DNA of 64,000 nt from Pelagicoccus mobilis (lineage in GTDB: Bacteria; Verrucomicrobiota; Verrucomicrobiia; Opitutales; Opitutaceae). This document shows positions 7,867 through 16,679 of this stretch, one piece after another (the first letter of the stretch is position 1; every line of letters begins with the position of its first letter). The notes beneath the pieces were generated by a model that searched no databases, was not told where the DNA came from, and was given only the letters and a program-made list of their open reading frames with translations. The DNA lies in NCBI RefSeq assembly GCF_016595505.1, contig NZ_JAENIL010000036.1, positions 1-64,000 of the forward strand. Reading direction: 5' to 3'. Made by a program: the position numbers and the translations under genes.

Positions 7867-8829
7867 ATGTCAACTGACCCAAAAATCAATCGTCGTACCA
7901 TGCTCCGCACCAGTCTCGGAGTTACTGCAGGAACCGTAGCAAGCACTCTCAGTATCGGAAAAGGAGATACAACGGACTGTACCGTTTCTCCAAAACAAAC
8001 CGAAGGTCCTTTCTATCCGATTCACGAACAAGAGGACAAAGACGTCGACCTCACCCGAGTTAAAGGCCGCAAAAAACGAGCCAAAGGCAAAGTCGTCAAT
8101 GTGCGCGGTCGGATACTCGACCAAAACTGCGAACCGCTTGCAGGCGTCATGGTGGAGGTCTGGCAAGCAAACGCCGCTGGGCGCTACAGCCACGAAAAAG
8201 ACACGAACCCAGCTCCTCTAGATCCAAATTTCCAAAGTTGGGGTCAGACCACAACCGACCAGGATGGTTACTACGGTTTCAAAACCATAAAACCAGGCGC
8301 CTACCCGTTGAATCCAGAACGCGGCGAGAACAGCCCACGCCGCCCTCCACACATACACTTTAGAGTCGCAAAGCGAGGCTACCACGAACTCGTAACGCAG
8401 TGCTATTTTCCCGGCGAGGCGCTCAACGAGACCGACAGTATTTTTCAGGCTCTAAGCAAGAAAGAACAGAAGAAGCTAATTCTCGTTGCCCAAGACTCAC
8501 CAAAGGAAGCGATCTACCATCTTGATCTGCACCTGCAAGCAGCTGAATCAGCAAACAGTACAACAGACTCTCTCGAGCAATACGTAGGACGTTACCAACT
8601 AGAGGAAAGCGGTACGCTTAAATACATTTCGATCACGCGTGAAGGCACAACCCTCTATGCCGAAATCGACGCTTTCTTCCCCAAAATCGAAATCATACCG
8701 AACGAACGCCGACGCTACTCGCTGGATACACGACAAAATGGATACGAAATCGATTTCGATACAAAGCGGCAAAAGCTCACCCTCTATCGATCCGACGCCC
8801 CCACGATTGAGGGTACGCGAACCAGTTAG
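7867..8829 (+). CDS. Tat-exported intradiol ring-cleavage dioxygenase with a C-terminal extension
   Basis: A 320-residue protein. The N-terminus carries a twin-arginine-type signal (NRRTMLR at 8-14, then a hydrophobic stretch). The intradiol dioxygenase core covers about 40-225 and keeps the expected non-haem Fe(III) ligands: Tyr107 (AAGRYSH), Tyr146 (PGAYP), His162 and His164 (PPHIHF), as in protocatechuate 3,4-dioxygenase. Family enzymes insert both atoms of O2 between adjacent hydroxyl groups of a catechol-type ring. The last 90 residues (about 232-320) form a separate beta-rich domain that catechol dioxygenases lack. It is the first gene of a six-gene co-directional set. The substrate is not identifiable; export through Tat points to action outside the cytoplasm. 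Confidence 0.85.
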   Translation: MSTDPKINRRTMLRTSLGVTAGTVASTLSIGKGDTTDCTVSPKQTEGPFYPIHEQEDKDVDLTRVKGRKKRAKGKVVNVRGRILDQNCEPLAGVMVEVWQANAAGRYSHEKDTNPAPLDPNFQSWGQTTTDQDGYYGFKTIKPGAYPLNPERGENSPRRPPHIHFRVAKRGYHELVTQCYFPGEALNETDSIFQALSKKEQKKLILVAQDSPKEAIYHLDLHLQAAESANSTTDSLEQYVGRYQLEESGTLKYISITREGTTLYAEIDAFFPKIEIIPNERRRYSLDTRQNGYEIDFDTKRQKLTLYRSDAPTIEGTRTS

Positions 8830-8867
8830 ACGTTGGTCCAAATCCGAACCTCAGCTCGATCCCCGTC

Positions 8868-11261
8868 ATGTGCCCGTCACGTCTACCATTGTCTTCTAAG
8901 CCGCTAGCGACTCTATCAATCCTCACTTGCCTTATCCTGAACGTTTCCTCGGCCTCAGTCATCAAAGCGATCAGAGATGGTGATTACTCCCTTGCTCGAG
9001 CACTTGTTGATAGTCGTACGAATATCAACGCACGCGATGAATTCGGCAACACCGCTCTCCATTGGGCTGCGCTAAATCAACAGCCCCAGCTCATCAAAAC
9101 GCTTCTGAAAAGCGGATCCAAGGTCGATCCTCAAAACAACTCGAAGGCAACACCGCTTATCTACGCAGTCGGTAACGCGAAAGCAGTTCGACTCCTTCTC
9201 GAACATGGTGCTAATCCAAATCACCAGACCGATTTTGGTACGACTCCGATTTTAGCTGCTGTTGAAAACGCCCAATCAAACGAAGTCATTAAGCTCTTAC
9301 TTGAACAAGGAGCCGATCCCCTTCTTACCCCTGAGAGGTCTCCGCTAGACGCAGCTGCATCAAATGGAGACCTAGAATCGGTCAGACTACTGCTCGCCTC
9401 TGGAGTCCCCGCAACCAACGTCATTGATCCCGCCTGGAGGGGGTACGCTGACATAGTGAAAACGCTCTTAGACGCTGGGGCCGATATAAACGCGCCAGAT
9501 CAATTCTCCGGGAACGCCCTCAACGCAGCCCTGTACGGACAAAAGCCGGAGATGGCGAAGTTCCTCATAGAGCAAGGAGTTGATCTCACGACACGCGCGC
9601 CGCGAGGCCCTGATGAAACTCCCACATTGCTCTGGGCCGCCTACAATATTGCAGGCGATTCAAGCGTAGCAGAATTAATGTTACACAAAGGAGCCGACCC
9701 GAATATATCCTCGGCACTTGGCGAAACCGCCCTTGATTGGGCACGGCTTAGAAACAACAAAGATCTAGAAAAGGTCCTGCTAAATGCTGGTGCAGAACCC
9801 GGAACCAAGAAAAAGAAGAAAAAGCAGATCCCTAACAATCAGATCCCGAGTGATTCTCACAAGCGAGATACATATATCCGTAAATCAATTACAAATGGGA
9901 TCGATATACTGCAGCGAACTTCAGATGGCTATCTAAACGCAGGGATAGTCCAAAAACAACAGTGCGTTTCCTGCCATCAGCAGACCTTGCCAGCAATTGC
10001 CTTTGGGGCCGCCATGGAGCGAGGATTCGAGTTGGATAAAACCTCGATTGCTCGGCAAGTACAAGACCAAGTAATATACTGGTCTAACCACAACCGGATC
10101 GCGAAAGCCTATGAGATGATAGCGCCGCAACCGAATCCGTCAGTGGTAGTTGGATACGGTTTGTTAGGACTGTCAGCACTCGGTTATCCAAAAGACAGAC
10201 TGATCGACTCGATGGCACGTCATCTAGCGAACAAGCAAACGCTGAACGGATCTTGGGCCGCGGACGACGTACGCCCTCCGATGGAAGGAGGCCCCATCGT
10301 TGGAACAGCCCTGGGAGTGTGGGCGATGAAAGAATGGCCGATCGCAGGATTTCGAAACGGTATGAATGAGATTTACAAGCGTGCCGGCACCTATCTCCAT
10401 CAAGCTCAAGCTGATGATGTCAACCAGCAGGCGTTCCAATTACTAGGACTCGGAATATCGGGAGAAAAACCAAAGAAACTCCGCAAACGAGTAAATGAAC
10501 TATTGGAGAAACAAAATGTGGACGGAGGTTGGGCTCAACTAGAAGAGTGGCCGAGCGATTCTTGGGCGACCGGCGTCACCTTGTACGCTTTACACGAAGC
10601 GGGGGGTATCCCTACCACACATGAAGCGTACCAACGTGGAATAAGATTTCTCCTGAGAACACAGTTTGCCGATGGATCTTGGTACGTACGCAGCCGATCC
10701 TGGCCTTTCCAACCGCATTTCGAGAGCGGATTCCCACACGGAAAAGATCAATGGATTTCCACTGGCGGCACTGCCTGGGCGATCTTAGCGCTCCTCCTGA
10801 CTCAGGAAAAAGTGAATACAATAGGCACGATCGATTGGACCTCCATTGAAGTCCCAGAGAACTATTCAAAATCCCGCCCCACCACAGTGGTTGCGAACAA
10901 AGCAAACAGAAATGGGCCGAATGTCTCCTTCAACACCGACATTCAACCCATTTTGGAACGCTCTTGCTATGGTTGCCACAGCTCCAAAGCAGAAAAACTA
11001 AAAGGAGGTTTCGACGTAGAAAAGCGGGACAATTTCCTCGAAGGCGGACAATCGTTCGAGCCCGTCGCGATCATAGGGCAAGCAGAAGAGAGCGACCTAA
11101 TTTGGATGATATCTGATCAAATCGAAGATTTGGAAATGCCGCCTCTTTCGAAAAGAGAAAAGTACCCACCTCTCTCTCAGGCAGAAGTCGATGCGTTTAA
11201 GGCTTGGATAAATCAAGGCCTGCCTTGGGGAGTCTCCTTAAAAACCGCAGACTTGAACTAG
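8868..11261 (+). CDS. Exported ankyrin-repeat / terpene cyclase-like / di-haem cytochrome c fusion
   Basis: A 797-residue multidomain protein. Signal peptide about 1-29; ankyrin repeats about 31-308 (eight or so, for example DEFGNTALHWAALNQQPQLI); a basic linker with a run of six lysines (314-319); a first haem c motif CVSCH at 366-370; an alpha/alpha-toroid region of squalene cyclase/prenyltransferase type at about 420-655 (NVDGGWAQLEEWPSDSWATG, FADGSWYVRS); and a second haem motif CYGCH at 700-704 in a planctomycete-type cytochrome c domain with a likely axial Met at 757 (LEMPP). The role is probably electron transfer or oxidation of a bulky hydrophobic substrate outside the cytoplasm. The catalytic DxDD motif of squalene-hopene cyclases is not seen, so cyclase activity is doubtful. 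It lies 38 bases after the dioxygenase gene. Confidence 0.82.
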   Translation: MCPSRLPLSSKPLATLSILTCLILNVSSASVIKAIRDGDYSLARALVDSRTNINARDEFGNTALHWAALNQQPQLIKTLLKSGSKVDPQNNSKATPLIYAVGNAKAVRLLLEHGANPNHQTDFGTTPILAAVENAQSNEVIKLLLEQGADPLLTPERSPLDAAASNGDLESVRLLLASGVPATNVIDPAWRGYADIVKTLLDAGADINAPDQFSGNALNAALYGQKPEMAKFLIEQGVDLTTRAPRGPDETPTLLWAAYNIAGDSSVAELMLHKGADPNISSALGETALDWARLRNNKDLEKVLLNAGAEPGTKKKKKKQIPNNQIPSDSHKRDTYIRKSITNGIDILQRTSDGYLNAGIVQKQQCVSCHQQTLPAIAFGAAMERGFELDKTSIARQVQDQVIYWSNHNRIAKAYEMIAPQPNPSVVVGYGLLGLSALGYPKDRLIDSMARHLANKQTLNGSWAADDVRPPMEGGPIVGTALGVWAMKEWPIAGFRNGMNEIYKRAGTYLHQAQADDVNQQAFQLLGLGISGEKPKKLRKRVNELLEKQNVDGGWAQLEEWPSDSWATGVTLYALHEAGGIPTTHEAYQRGIRFLLRTQFADGSWYVRSRSWPFQPHFESGFPHGKDQWISTGGTAWAILALLLTQEKVNTIGTIDWTSIEVPENYSKSRPTTVVANKANRNGPNVSFNTDIQPILERSCYGCHSSKAEKLKGGFDVEKRDNFLEGGQSFEPVAIIGQAEESDLIWMISDQIEDLEMPPLSKREKYPPLSQAEVDAFKAWINQGLPWGVSLKTADLN

Positions 11262-11328
11262 ATCAACCATAGCCGCTCGCCCTCTCTATCTTCAACATCC
11301 CTCGGAAAAACCACTAACCACCAACTGT

Positions 11329-12084
11329 ATGAAAAAACTGAAAATCCTACCCATCCTGTTCCTAGCAATCACGCCTCTCCTCGAGACTTTCGCCCAAAAC
11401 ATCGTAATGATAACGCGGAGACATGTACCAGCGGATCATATGCAAGACTACGCGAATCGAGAATCAACCTACTGGAAAGCCGTTGCAGAGAAACACATCA
11501 CCGACGGAAGCCTTACGGCTTGGTCGGTATGGAGAAAAGTTGGAGGTTTCGACTTAAACAAAGGCCATAACTTCGTAGTCGTTTCGGTTTTCACCCCGGA
11601 GCAGTTCGCTATGACTCATTCATACCGTAAAACTCTAAAAAGCTTGTTTCCAGATGCCTCGGAATCAGAGATGCGGGTTAATAAGATCAGCACGGTTAAG
11701 GACAATTTGATGTATCGAAATCTGTCCCACTTTCACTCGGGCGATGCACAAGCGGTTCGAGTTAACTATTCGAAGGCGAAAAGCCGCGACTACTACAGGG
11801 TCGAACCCGAAATCTGGGGCCCATTCATCGACGAGCAAATGAAAGCCGGCACAACTAAAGTAGTGAGTTGGGGCTTCTACATTTTGACGAATCCAAGAGG
11901 CCGTGGCATGCACCACGATGCAATATCTGTAGACGGATTCGCTTCAGTTACAGACGCGCTTCTTGGAGGCAATTTTGATGAGGGGGTGGAGTTCCCAGAG
12001 AACATCGACGAGATATTCGACCGACACGAAAAAGTGGAATCCGTTGTATATAGCCTCGTCGCGAAAGCGGAGTCGAAAGACTAG
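11329..12084 (+). CDS. Secreted protein with two tandem ferredoxin-like (ABM/EthD-like) repeats
   Basis: A 251-residue protein with a signal peptide (1-22, ending TFAQ). The mature part appears to be an internal duplication: residues 40-70 (DYANRESTYWKAVAEKHITD and a following SLTAWSVW) match 154-186 (DYYRVEPEIWGPFIDEQMKA and a following VVSWGFY). Each half looks like a dimeric alpha+beta-barrel unit of the sort found in ABM, EthD and Dabb proteins; this assignment is inferred from pattern only. It sits between the cytochrome fusion and the FAD oxidase in the catabolic island. Its stop codon is one base from the next start. Confidence 0.65.
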   Translation: MKKLKILPILFLAITPLLETFAQNIVMITRRHVPADHMQDYANRESTYWKAVAEKHITDGSLTAWSVWRKVGGFDLNKGHNFVVVSVFTPEQFAMTHSYRKTLKSLFPDASESEMRVNKISTVKDNLMYRNLSHFHSGDAQAVRVNYSKAKSRDYYRVEPEIWGPFIDEQMKAGTTKVVSWGFYILTNPRGRGMHHDAISVDGFASVTDALLGGNFDEGVEFPENIDEIFDRHEKVESVVYSLVAKAESKD

Positions 12085-12085
12085 C

Positions 12086-13600
12086 ATGCAACCCCAAGGA
12101 CCAACATTGAGATCGCGCCTAACACGACGGACTGCGATAAGAGTAAAGCTAAGCGTATTGGCGTCTTCACTACTCTTTCCACTGTCCAAGCTAGCCGCAG
12201 GAGCACTCAGAATTAGTACCCATACATGGGAAAAATTGTCTAAATCGATAACCGGCAATCTCTTTCTACGAAACGTTGGTTCTTACGAACTCACTCGTGT
12301 TTCCCTCATCTGGAACGCAAGAAAACCAAGCCTGAAGCCGGACGCCATTGTCCAGGCAAAAGACGTATCCGATGTACAGGCCGCCGTCCATTTCGCCAAG
12401 GCTAACAATTTGAAGGTTAGCATAAGGGGGAGAGGTCACCACGCCTCTGCCCCTTCCATGCGGAATGATGGAATTCTCATCGATATCTCGATGCTAAATT
12501 CCATCGATGTAGATTCAGCAAACAAAACAGCATCTGTCGAAGCCGCCGCCTTGGGTGGCAACATCACTCAAGTTCTGTCAGAACACGATTTAGCCTTTCC
12601 GATAGGGCACTGCCCCACCGTCCCTTTGAGCGGATTCCTGCTGGGCGGAGGACTCGGTTGGAATAGCGGGGCATGGGGAGTCGCTTGCAGCAATGTAACA
12701 GCAGTCGACGTCGTAACCGCGGATGGCGACTTGATCCACGCCGACGCTACTCATAACACCGATTATTATTGGGCGGCTCGCGGCGGAGGTGCTGGATTCT
12801 TCGGAATCGCAGTACGCTACAACATACGCTTGTATTCACTTCCTACGCACATTCATCAGCGCTCAATAAGTTATCCAATCGAGTCAGCTTCGATGGTTTC
12901 AAGGTGGTTAGATGAAGCAACAAGCGAGCTGCCTGCAAAAGTCGAAATTTCGGCGTTCCTCCAACAGTCTGAGACAGACTCTGGCGAACGCCGTCATGTG
13001 CTTTCAATTACCGCCACTGCCTTCGCTCATTCAAAGGAAGAAGCAAGAGATTGCTTGGCACCCTTTGACAAGGCGCCGCCCTCCAAACTAGGACCAGCAA
13101 GCGACACTGAAACTTCGTTCACTGCCCTTTCATCATTGCCAAGTAGTGGCGGGGCGATGCCAGCAGGCCTACCGAGATCCGCTGAGGATGCGTTCTTCAC
13201 AGACTCGGCTCCTTCCAAGTACATCGAGAAAATCTGCAAATGGGCTCAGAAATCCCCCTCCCCGCAAAGCCTGATCCTCTTAGCGTTCCGACCGGGCCCG
13301 ATTCCCGATCGCGAGAAAGAAGACATGATCTACTCAATGACCGCCTCTACCTTTGTAGCTGTTTACAGCGTGTGGTCCGAATCTAAACACGATGCAGAAA
13401 ACATAAGGTGGGGACGGCAGACTGTCGCGGCCATGAAAGAACACACTAGCGGCTACTACGTTAACGAGTCCGACATCACTCTTTCAGAGGAACGACACAA
13501 ACAAAGCTTCTCAGCAGTGAACTGGCAACGTCTCCAGACTTTGATACGCAAACACGATCCTGATGGACGATTTCACTACTTCCCCGCAACCACAGTCTAA
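12086..13600 (+). CDS. FAD-linked oxidase of the berberine-bridge (BBE) type, probable Tat substrate
   Basis: A 504-residue protein. A twin-arginine-type leader (TRRTAIR at 13-19 and a hydrophobic stretch to about 39) precedes an FAD-binding PCMH domain (about 85-260: AIVQAKDVSDVQAAVHFAK, SGFLLGGGLGWNSGAWGV). The C-terminus has a BBE-like segment (GYYVNESD ... DPDGRFHYF). His118 or His119 (RGRGHH) and Cys176 (IGHCPTVPLSG) sit where the two covalent FAD links occur in bicovalent BBE-type oxidases. Members oxidise sugars, alcohols or aromatic and terpenoid substrates with O2. I chose the ATG at 12086, one base after the preceding stop, over a start 41 codons upstream inside the previous gene. 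Its cofactor fits folding in the cytoplasm and Tat export. Confidence 0.84.
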   Translation: MQPQGPTLRSRLTRRTAIRVKLSVLASSLLFPLSKLAAGALRISTHTWEKLSKSITGNLFLRNVGSYELTRVSLIWNARKPSLKPDAIVQAKDVSDVQAAVHFAKANNLKVSIRGRGHHASAPSMRNDGILIDISMLNSIDVDSANKTASVEAAALGGNITQVLSEHDLAFPIGHCPTVPLSGFLLGGGLGWNSGAWGVACSNVTAVDVVTADGDLIHADATHNTDYYWAARGGGAGFFGIAVRYNIRLYSLPTHIHQRSISYPIESASMVSRWLDEATSELPAKVEISAFLQQSETDSGERRHVLSITATAFAHSKEEARDCLAPFDKAPPSKLGPASDTETSFTALSSLPSSGGAMPAGLPRSAEDAFFTDSAPSKYIEKICKWAQKSPSPQSLILLAFRPGPIPDREKEDMIYSMTASTFVAVYSVWSESKHDAENIRWGRQTVAAMKEHTSGYYVNESDITLSEERHKQSFSAVNWQRLQTLIRKHDPDGRFHYFPATTV

Positions 13601-13623
13601 TCCCTAAAACACATCGCCACAGT

Positions 13624-14952
13624 ATGTCTCGAATAGCCCTATCAGAAAGCAGGAAACTTCGTTTCGCTGTTTTCACTGCATACTACTTCATGCAAGGGCT
13701 TCCAATCGGCCTATTCATAATTGCCCTCCCTGCCTGGTTCACCGCCAACGACATTCCGAAGGAACAAATAGCAAGCTTCATAGGAATTGCCGGTCTTCCC
13801 TGGGCCCTCAAGCTTCTAGCAGGGCCAGTCATCGACAAGTTCAACTTCTTCCCCATGGGACTACGGCGTCCTTGGATCATCGCTATGCTCCTACTGATGA
13901 TGTTGTCCTCGCTTGGCCTTCTCTTTGTAACGGATATCAAAACCCAGTTTTGGTTCCTAGCGGGAGTTTGCACCGCGATGAGCGCATTCGCCGCCATTGA
14001 GGATGTCGCAGTCGATGGGCTCGCAATTGCCATCATTCCAGAGGATGAACGTGGTCGAGCCAACGCGTTTATGGCTGGGGGACAAAGAGTCGGAATGTCG
14101 ATAACAGGGGTCGTGGCGATCCAACTCCTGAATACAATTGGAGTTCCCGCAATCGGGCTCTACATCCTGATTGCTGCTTCCGTCATCCTGGTAGTCACCC
14201 TGCTCGTTCCTGAACGGCCTGGGGAAAGACATTTTCCCTGGAGCGATGGCGAAAGCCAGGTAGGAGAAGACGTAATCTCGGGCACCGCAGTTCAACGTAC
14301 CAAAACGCTAATTAGGAGCCTAGTCTTTCCGATGAGTCTACTCCTCATCTGTGCTGCGTTCATCGATACTCTGTCCGAAGGCATGCTTGCTGTTTGGCGG
14401 CCACAAATCGCAATCAATCAGCTTAGCTACACTGACGCCCAATACGCAAACTGGTTTTCCATTTTCAGTTTCGCCGCTGCGATTATTGCAATCGCGTATG
14501 GACCTGTCATCGACAAGTTTGGAGCGTGCCGAGCGTATCGATGGGTCTTGCTCGTCTATTTTGGCTTCTTCATCATAGTATTCTTCTCCCTCAACCATTG
14601 GAGTTCGCCCTACCTGGTGCTAGGAGCCTTTTTCTTCCAATTGCTAGGAAGCTCTTTCCTATTCATCACTGGCATAGCTCTGGCAATGTCAGTCTGCCGC
14701 GTATCCATAGCGACAACACAGTTCGCCTGCTACATGGCGATATTCAACCTAGGTCGATCTACCGGATCCTGGGTATACCCAGAGCTAGTCGATTTCGCAG
14801 GATTAACCAGTATCGCAGCCGCCATTGCAGCCGTGACGATCATCGCTTGGTTTCTCCTCGGCTTCTTCGACCTCGAAAAACACAAGCAGCACCTAGCAAG
14901 AAACAAAGCCCTTCAACCTAAGAATCGAGTAATCCAAAACAACAATGCCTGA
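13624..14952 (+). CDS. MFS transporter (AmpG-like)
   Basis: A 442-residue integral membrane protein with about twelve hydrophobic segments. The N-terminal half ([71 protein letters not shown]) resembles the AmpG/PAT branch of the major facilitator superfamily. It lies between the FAD oxidase and an SDR dehydrogenase gene and overlaps the latter by 8 bases. The context suggests uptake of a product made outside the cytoplasm by the oxidases of this island, not necessarily muropeptides; this is inference. Confidence 0.82.
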   Translation: MSRIALSESRKLRFAVFTAYYFMQGLPIGLFIIALPAWFTANDIPKEQIASFIGIAGLPWALKLLAGPVIDKFNFFPMGLRRPWIIAMLLLMMLSSLGLLFVTDIKTQFWFLAGVCTAMSAFAAIEDVAVDGLAIAIIPEDERGRANAFMAGGQRVGMSITGVVAIQLLNTIGVPAIGLYILIAASVILVVTLLVPERPGERHFPWSDGESQVGEDVISGTAVQRTKTLIRSLVFPMSLLLICAAFIDTLSEGMLAVWRPQIAINQLSYTDAQYANWFSIFSFAAAIIAIAYGPVIDKFGACRAYRWVLLVYFGFFIIVFFSLNHWSSPYLVLGAFFFQLLGSSFLFITGIALAMSVCRVSIATTQFACYMAIFNLGRSTGSWVYPELVDFAGLTSIAAAIAAVTIIAWFLLGFFDLEKHKQHLARNKALQPKNRVIQNNNA

Positions 14953-15709
14953 ATTTGAAAACAAAACCATACTCATCACCGGGGGAAGCTCCGGTATCGG
15001 ACGTTCGACTGCCATCGCCTTCGCCAAGGAGGGAGCGAACGTAGTTGTCTCCTCAAGACGCGAAGCCGAAGGAATTGAAACCGTCGAGCTCGTAAAAGAT
15101 GCAGGCGGTAAGGGGCACTTCGTTCAAGGCGACGTCTCGAAGTCCCAGGATGTCCAAAAGATGGTAGGTGAGAGTGTATCCAAATTTGGAGGGCTCGATT
15201 TCGCTTTCAACAACGCCGGGATCGAAGGGAAGCCCTTCATCCCGACAGCTGACCTCGAGGAAGCCGACTGGCACCAGTTAATCAATATCAACCTAACTGG
15301 TGTCTTCCTCTCCATGAAATACCAAATTCCGGAAATCCTAAAACGCGGCGGCGGAGCGATCGTTAACATGTCCTCAATTGCAGGCCTGAAAGGGAGCCTT
15401 ATCGGGATCGGATATGTCGCAAGTAAACACGGCGTCGCGGGGGCCACAAAGACTGCCGCCCTCGAATACGCTGCTCAGGGGATTCGTATCAACGCTGTCT
15501 GCCCAGCGATCATAGAAACAGATATGACAGATCGAGCTGGAGCTCTGGAGGATGACTCTGACCTAAAAAACATGCTCCTCGCCAAGCACCCCATCGGGCG
15601 ATTCGGACAACCTATGGAAGTGGCGGATGTAGTCGTATGGCTGTGTTCCGAGAAATCCTCCTTCGTCACAGGCCAAACCATTCCAATCGACGGCGGTTAC
15701 CTCACTTAG
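14945..15709 (+). CDS. Short-chain dehydrogenase/reductase
   Basis: A 254-residue classical SDR. Cofactor motif TGGSSGIG at 12-19, NNAG at 89-92, catalytic Ser143/144, Tyr157 and Lys161 (YVASK), and a C-terminal [15 protein letters not shown] segment. Arg38-Arg39 after the second strand (SSRRE) suggest NADP(H) preference. It would oxidise or reduce an alcohol/ketone intermediate. It is translationally coupled to the MFS gene (8-base overlap) and is the last gene of the island; a hairpin follows at 15796-15827. Confidence 0.9.
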   Translation: MPEFENKTILITGGSSGIGRSTAIAFAKEGANVVVSSRREAEGIETVELVKDAGGKGHFVQGDVSKSQDVQKMVGESVSKFGGLDFAFNNAGIEGKPFIPTADLEEADWHQLININLTGVFLSMKYQIPEILKRGGGAIVNMSSIAGLKGSLIGIGYVASKHGVAGATKTAALEYAAQGIRINAVCPAIIETDMTDRAGALEDDSDLKNMLLAKHPIGRFGQPMEVADVVVWLCSEKSSFVTGQTIPIDGGYLT

Positions 15710-15795
15710 CACACCTTTGACCAAGCTCGACGTTCGATTCGAATTCGCAAAGCGGAACAGACTCAATACGCTGAAGCAGCAAGCACCTCAGCAAC

Positions 15796-15827
15796 GAGAG
15801 CCCCGCCCTAACCGGGGCGAAGCTCTC
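15796..15827. terminator. GC-rich hairpin between convergent genes
   Basis: The core stem GCCCCG/CGGGGC, extended by GAGA/TCTC with a bulge, lies between the SDR gene and the convergent TonB-C-like gene. There is no clear T-tract on either side, so it may be a weak or Rho-assisted terminator. Confidence 0.45.
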
Positions 15828-15855
15828 AGTCATTTAATGAAGTGGTGTCGTCCAA

Positions 15856-16323
15856 CTAGCCTGATTTGGCGACGAGCTTCATGTCTTTCACTACGATGCC
15901 TGCATACGCGTCACCCCCTGCCCCAGGTGACATCACCTTCACTGGCATGGATACCCTTATCGACACTGGCTCTCCAACACCGTTGGTAGCGGGAGTAAAC
16001 TTCCAGCTTCGGAGCGTTCGCGTCATGAGTATCGACAATTCGGATTCAGACATTTCGGAGAATGGACCCGCATTTGAACGGATACTCTGGACCCGACCCT
16101 TCTTGTTGATCGTGTAGTACATTGTGATCTCAGTGCCTATTGTTGAGTTATGAACGCGAGGTGTTGAGTACGATTGGAGCACTGGATTAGAAACTCCTTC
16201 CACAGTAAAGTTGGGCAGCGTATAGGTGCGTGTTACCGAATCATCCGGTTGAGCGGATGCGGACGAAACTCCGCCGAGGACGAAAATGGCTACGAGGGCC
16301 GACAGTTTGTTGATGTATTTCAT
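15856..16323 (-). CDS. Small secreted protein with a TonB C-terminal-like domain
   Basis: A 155-residue protein with a signal peptide (1-24, ending SSASA). The mature domain has the pattern of the TonB C-terminal fold used in energy transducers: a strand with INKKGRVQSIR, a helix with MSESELSILMTRTLRSWKFTPATNGVGEPV split over a strand, then a terminal strand. The KFTPATNGxGxPV signature is the strongest evidence. It lacks the transmembrane anchor and Pro-rich spacer of a true TonB. I chose the ATG at 16323, which starts the signal peptide, over one 22 codons upstream. Its partner is unknown. Confidence 0.66.
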   Translation of the reverse strand: MKYINKLSALVAIFVLGGVSSASAQPDDSVTRTYTLPNFTVEGVSNPVLQSYSTPRVHNSTIGTEITMYYTINKKGRVQSIRSNAGPFSEMSESELSILMTRTLRSWKFTPATNGVGEPVSIRVSMPVKVMSPGAGGDAYAGIVVKDMKLVAKSG

Positions 16324-16679
16324 TTTCTTGAATTTAGTTCCTGTGTTGAGGCTTTTTGAGAAGCTACTTACGCGAATTTTGTTTCGCATTTCATTGTCAT
16401 CAACAACCTCTGCTCTGACGCTTTGATTGCAGCAACAACAGCGAACAACCGCCGGAGAGCTGCTATGAAATCAGTTCAAGAATAGTCCAAGTCTCTACGG
16501 GGCGTCTTTATACAACGTAGTCAGGAACGCGTGATATCCCGCTCAGGTAGTCGAATTTTTCGCGGTCTCTTCCTCGCAACGCCCCCTACTCCGCCAACAG
16601 TGAAGGAGTCCGAAGACTAATTAAACGCAGAAAAGCAAAGAGTGTAATCCTGAATACAAGAAGTATGATGGCTGGGCGT
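16324..16679. other. 356-base intergenic region, nothing recognised
   Basis: It lies between the end of the sensor kinase gene and the start of the TonB-C-like gene, both on the minus strand. No coding frame, strong hairpin with T-tract or repeat was seen. It should hold the promoter of the TonB-C-like gene. Confidence 0.5.

Noticed and set aside
8868-11261. Functional squalene-hopene cyclase
   Set aside because: The toroid region has cyclase-like repeats but the catalytic DxDD motif was not found.
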